NCBI RefSeq assembly: GCF_009830105.1
Contig: NZ_WURB01000003.1
Span: 62,001-126,000, forward strand
Direction: 5' to 3'
DNA from: Microvirga makkahensis
Lineage (GTDB): Bacteria > Pseudomonadota > Alphaproteobacteria > Rhizobiales > Beijerinckiaceae
DNA: 64,000 bases
Position numbers and translations under genes: made by a program. The stretch's first letter is position 1, and the number at the start of each line of letters is the position of its first letter. Shown one piece after another: positions 61,956 to 64,000 of this stretch. Below the pieces are notes generated by a model, which was not told the origin of the DNA, searched no databases, and was given only the letters and a program-made list of their open reading frames with translations.

Positions 61956-62789
61956 ATGAAGCCTTCGTCCGATATCGCACGGCTTTTGGAGATCATGGCG
62001 GCCCTGCGTACGCCCGAGACAGGCTGCCCCTGGGATCTGGAGCAGGATTTTCCCTCCATTGCTCCTTACACGCTCGAGGAAGCCTATGAGGTCGTGGATG
62101 CCATCGAGCGAGGCGATCTGGCCGATCTGAGGGACGAATTGGGCGATTTGCTGCTCCAGGTCGTGTTCCATGCCCGGATGGCGGAAGAACAGGGCGCCTT
62201 CGCCTTTCCCGACGTGGTCGAAGCAATCACGCGCAAATTGATCCGCCGGCACCCGCATGTGTTCGGCGAGTCCGGGAATCTGGCTCCGGAACAGGTCAAA
62301 ACCCTCTGGGACGCGATCAAACGGGAGGAGAAGGCGGAGCGGCGAGCGGCGCGAGAGGGGATGGGGCTGCCCTCCGAAACTCATGAGGCTGGCTTTCTCG
62401 GAGGCATTCCGACGGTCCTGCCCGCTTTGACCCGCGCACAGAAGCTCACGGCGAAAGCCGCCAAGGTGGGATTCGACTGGCCCGACGCCAATCAGGTCAT
62501 TGACAAAATTCACGAGGAGTTGGAGGAGGTTAAAGATGCTTCTTCAACAGGAAACAGAGATCGCATCGAGGACGAGATCGGCGATCTGCTGTTTTCGGTG
62601 ACGAATCTCGCCCGTCACTTCGGCATTGATCCGGAAACGGCACTCCGGCGGACCAATGCCAAGTTCGAACGCCGCTTCGGAGCCGTCGAACAGGCGTTGG
62701 AGGAGCAGGGGCGTCGTCTGAACGATGCCTCTCTCGAAGAGATGGAAGAACTCTGGGTCAGGGCCAAGACGGCGGAAAGAGAAGGCTAA
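61956..62789 (+). CDS. mazG: Nucleoside triphosphate pyrophosphohydrolase MazG
   Basis: A 277-residue protein with two MazG domains. Domain 1 has GCPWDLEQDF, TLEEAYEVVDAIE and LRDELGDLLLQVVFH. Domain 2 has KVGFDWPDANQVIDKIHEE and EDEIGDLLFSVTNLARH. The E-E-x-x-E/E-x-x-D residues bind Mg2+. It hydrolyses (d)NTPs to monophosphates and guards against damaged nucleotides and excess ppGpp. ATG 61956 is preceded by AGCGAGG. Its stop codon overlaps the hflX stop on the other strand by 3 bases. Confidence 0.96.
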   Translation: MKPSSDIARLLEIMAALRTPETGCPWDLEQDFPSIAPYTLEEAYEVVDAIERGDLADLRDELGDLLLQVVFHARMAEEQGAFAFPDVVEAITRKLIRRHPHVFGESGNLAPEQVKTLWDAIKREEKAERRAAREGMGLPSETHEAGFLGGIPTVLPALTRAQKLTAKAAKVGFDWPDANQVIDKIHEELEEVKDASSTGNRDRIEDEIGDLLFSVTNLARHFGIDPETALRRTNAKFERRFGAVEQALEEQGRRLNDASLEEMEELWVRAKTAEREG

Positions 62790-64000
62790 ATCGCTTTCGC
62801 GTTCTGAAAACGGTTCAGGAACCGGGGCTCCTTTCCGGATACCAGGCGAACCTGGAGGAGGGTGTGCCCGTTCTCTAGCGTGTTCCGCTCCAGGATCTCC
62901 GTGTTCTCGTGAAGCCATGCAAGTCCCTGCCCGTCCTCGGGAGCGACGTCGACTTCGTAGGTTCTCCGTCCCATCGCGAGATGCTGCTCAATCGTCTCGA
63001 GAAGCTCGGGCACGCCCTCCCCGGTCAGGGCCGATATGAGGATCGGACGCCGCTCGGCACCCTTGCGATGGGATGTCGTCGCAAGGCGATCCCGGTCCTC
63101 CGCCGAGAGCAGATCGGCCTTGTTCCAGACCTCGATGATCCTCCTGGTGTCGTCGGGATCGATGCCCAGTTCCCGCAGGACCACGGCCACGTCGCCGGCC
63201 TGCGCGTCCGTTTCCCCGTGGGAAACGTCCCTGACATGCAGGAGGACGTCGGCCTCGACCACGTCCTCGAGGGTCGCGCGGAAGGCCGCGACGAGCATGG
63301 TCGGCAGATCGGAAATGAAACCCACGGTATCGGACAGGATCGCCTTCTCCCCATGAGGGAGATCGATGGCGCGGGTCGTCGGGTCTAGGGTGGCGAACAG
63401 CATGTTCTCGGCCAGGACCTCGGCACGCGTCATGCGGTTGAAGAGAGTCGACTTGCCGGCGTTCGTGTAGCCCACAAGGGCTACAATGGGGTAAGGCACC
63501 CTCCTCCGACTCGTCCGGTGCAGGGAGCGCGTCTTGACGACGCTCTCGAGGTCCCGCTCGATCCGGTTCATCCGCTCCTGGATGAGCCGGCGGTCCGCTT
63601 CGATCTGGGTTTCGCCGGGACCCCCGAGAAAGCCGAAGCCGCCGCGCTGACGTTCCAGGTGCGTCCAGGAGCGGACCAATCGCCCCTTCTGGTAGGAGAG
63701 GTGCGCCAGCTCGACCTGAAGGGTGCCCTCTTTCGTGCGTGCGCGCCGACCGAAGATTTCGAGGATCAGACCGGTTCGATCGATGACCTTCGCGCCCCAG
63801 GCCTTTTCGAGATTGCGCTGCTGAACAGGGCTGAGAGCGCAATCCATCACCACGAGGCTGATGGCCTCCGCACGAATCAGGGCCGCCAGCTCGTCCACCT
63901 TGCCTTTGCCGATATAGGTGGCCGGCCGAGGCGAGGCGAGCGGTGCGATCAGAGACCGAACGACGGAAAGGTCGATGGCGAGCGCAAGGCCAGCCGCTTC
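62786..64000 (-). CDS. hflX: GTPase HflX (5' end outside the window)
   Basis: A ribosome-associated GTPase, read from the window edge at 64000 down to its stop at 62786 (405 codons visible; the N-terminal start is missing). The HflX N-domain shows [17 protein letters not shown] and [13 protein letters not shown], then the Gly-rich linker [20 protein letters not shown]. The G domain has [18 protein letters not shown] (G1), [10 protein letters not shown] (G3) and WNKADLL (G4). HflX splits stalled 70S ribosomes under stress. GTG 63898, where an open frame could start, lies inside the N-domain and is not the true start. mazG is convergent. Confidence 0.96.
   Translation of the reverse strand, partial: EAAGLALAIDLSVVRSLIAPLASPRPATYIGKGKVDELAALIRAEAISLVVMDCALSPVQQRNLEKAWGAKVIDRTGLILEIFGRRARTKEGTLQVELAHLSYQKGRLVRSWTHLERQRGGFGFLGGPGETQIEADRRLIQERMNRIERDLESVVKTRSLHRTSRRRVPYPIVALVGYTNAGKSTLFNRMTRAEVLAENMLFATLDPTTRAIDLPHGEKAILSDTVGFISDLPTMLVAAFRATLEDVVEADVLLHVRDVSHGETDAQAGDVAVVLRELGIDPDDTRRIIEVWNKADLLSAEDRDRLATTSHRKGAERRPILISALTGEGVPELLETIEQHLAMGRRTYEVDVAPEDGQGLAWLHENTEILERNTLENGHTLLQVRLVSGKEPRFLNRFQNAKAI

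Overview
The window looks like chromosome of an alphaproteobacterium of the order Hyphomicrobiales, most like Microvirga or another Methylobacteriaceae/Beijerinckiaceae relative. This rests on the high G+C content, the rlpA-dacC-tmk-holB-metG-tatD block, mazG beside hflX, CtrA-type boxes, an RHH_4 protein and many ABC/TTT uptake loci each paired with its own GntR or RpiR regulator. The genus is inference; no rRNA or other marker gene is present.

Layout. 1-2051: thiC behind a TPP riboswitch. 2261-5283: a small unknown gene, a CYP152 fatty-acid peroxygenase and a secreted GDSL lipase. 5430-5778: two gene relics (GAF domain, AI-2E transporter). 6148-12646: an NMT1/TauT-type ABC importer with its GntR regulator, two fumarylacetoacetase-family hydrolases and a beta-hydroxyacid dehydrogenase. 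13122-16473: a MliC-like lysozyme inhibitor, a metallo-beta-lactamase-fold hydrolase and a DUF2231-Rieske-hemerythrin fusion. 17646-26120: GntR, a tripartite tricarboxylate (TTT) transporter, an L-arabinonate-type dehydratase, an RraA-like protein, an alpha-ketoglutarate-semialdehyde-type dehydrogenase and a dead HpcH/HpaI aldolase. 26195-36288: a minus-strand sugar or sugar-acid operon (AldA-like dehydrogenase, YtfQ/R/T/YjfF-like ABC importer, enolase-superfamily dehydratase, GMC oxidoreductase) with a divergent GntR. 36519-44520: a Dpp-type importer operon ending in an RpiR regulator, divergent from an amidohydrolase and a broken RidA gene. 44728-51200: RHH protein, glyoxalase, a Tat-exported GMC dehydrogenase, an IS3/sbtA scar, cytochrome c, an integrase scar and an old yellow enzyme. 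51821-51910: tRNA-Ser(UGA). 52405-64000: the core block rlpA, dacC, tmk, holB, metG, a GH1-like gene, tatD, an MBL hydrolase, osmC, mazG and hflX (cut by the window end).

Most of the first 50 kb is catabolic accessory DNA: uptake systems clustered with the enzymes that probably process their cargo. Several clusters are decaying, with frameshifted HpcH and RidA genes and truncated SbtA, AI-2E, GAF, IS3 and integrase pieces. At three GntR loci a palindrome sits directly after a TTGACA -35 element. At the RpiR locus a perfect inverted repeat overlaps the -10 of the amidohydrolase gene. rlpA carries a perfect CtrA box and dacC a near-perfect one.

I found no CRISPR array, toxin-antitoxin pair, prophage or defence island. 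The least conventional coding features are the three-domain redox fusion at 14980-16473, the CYP152/lipase pair, and the GH1-like gene inside the replication/translation block.
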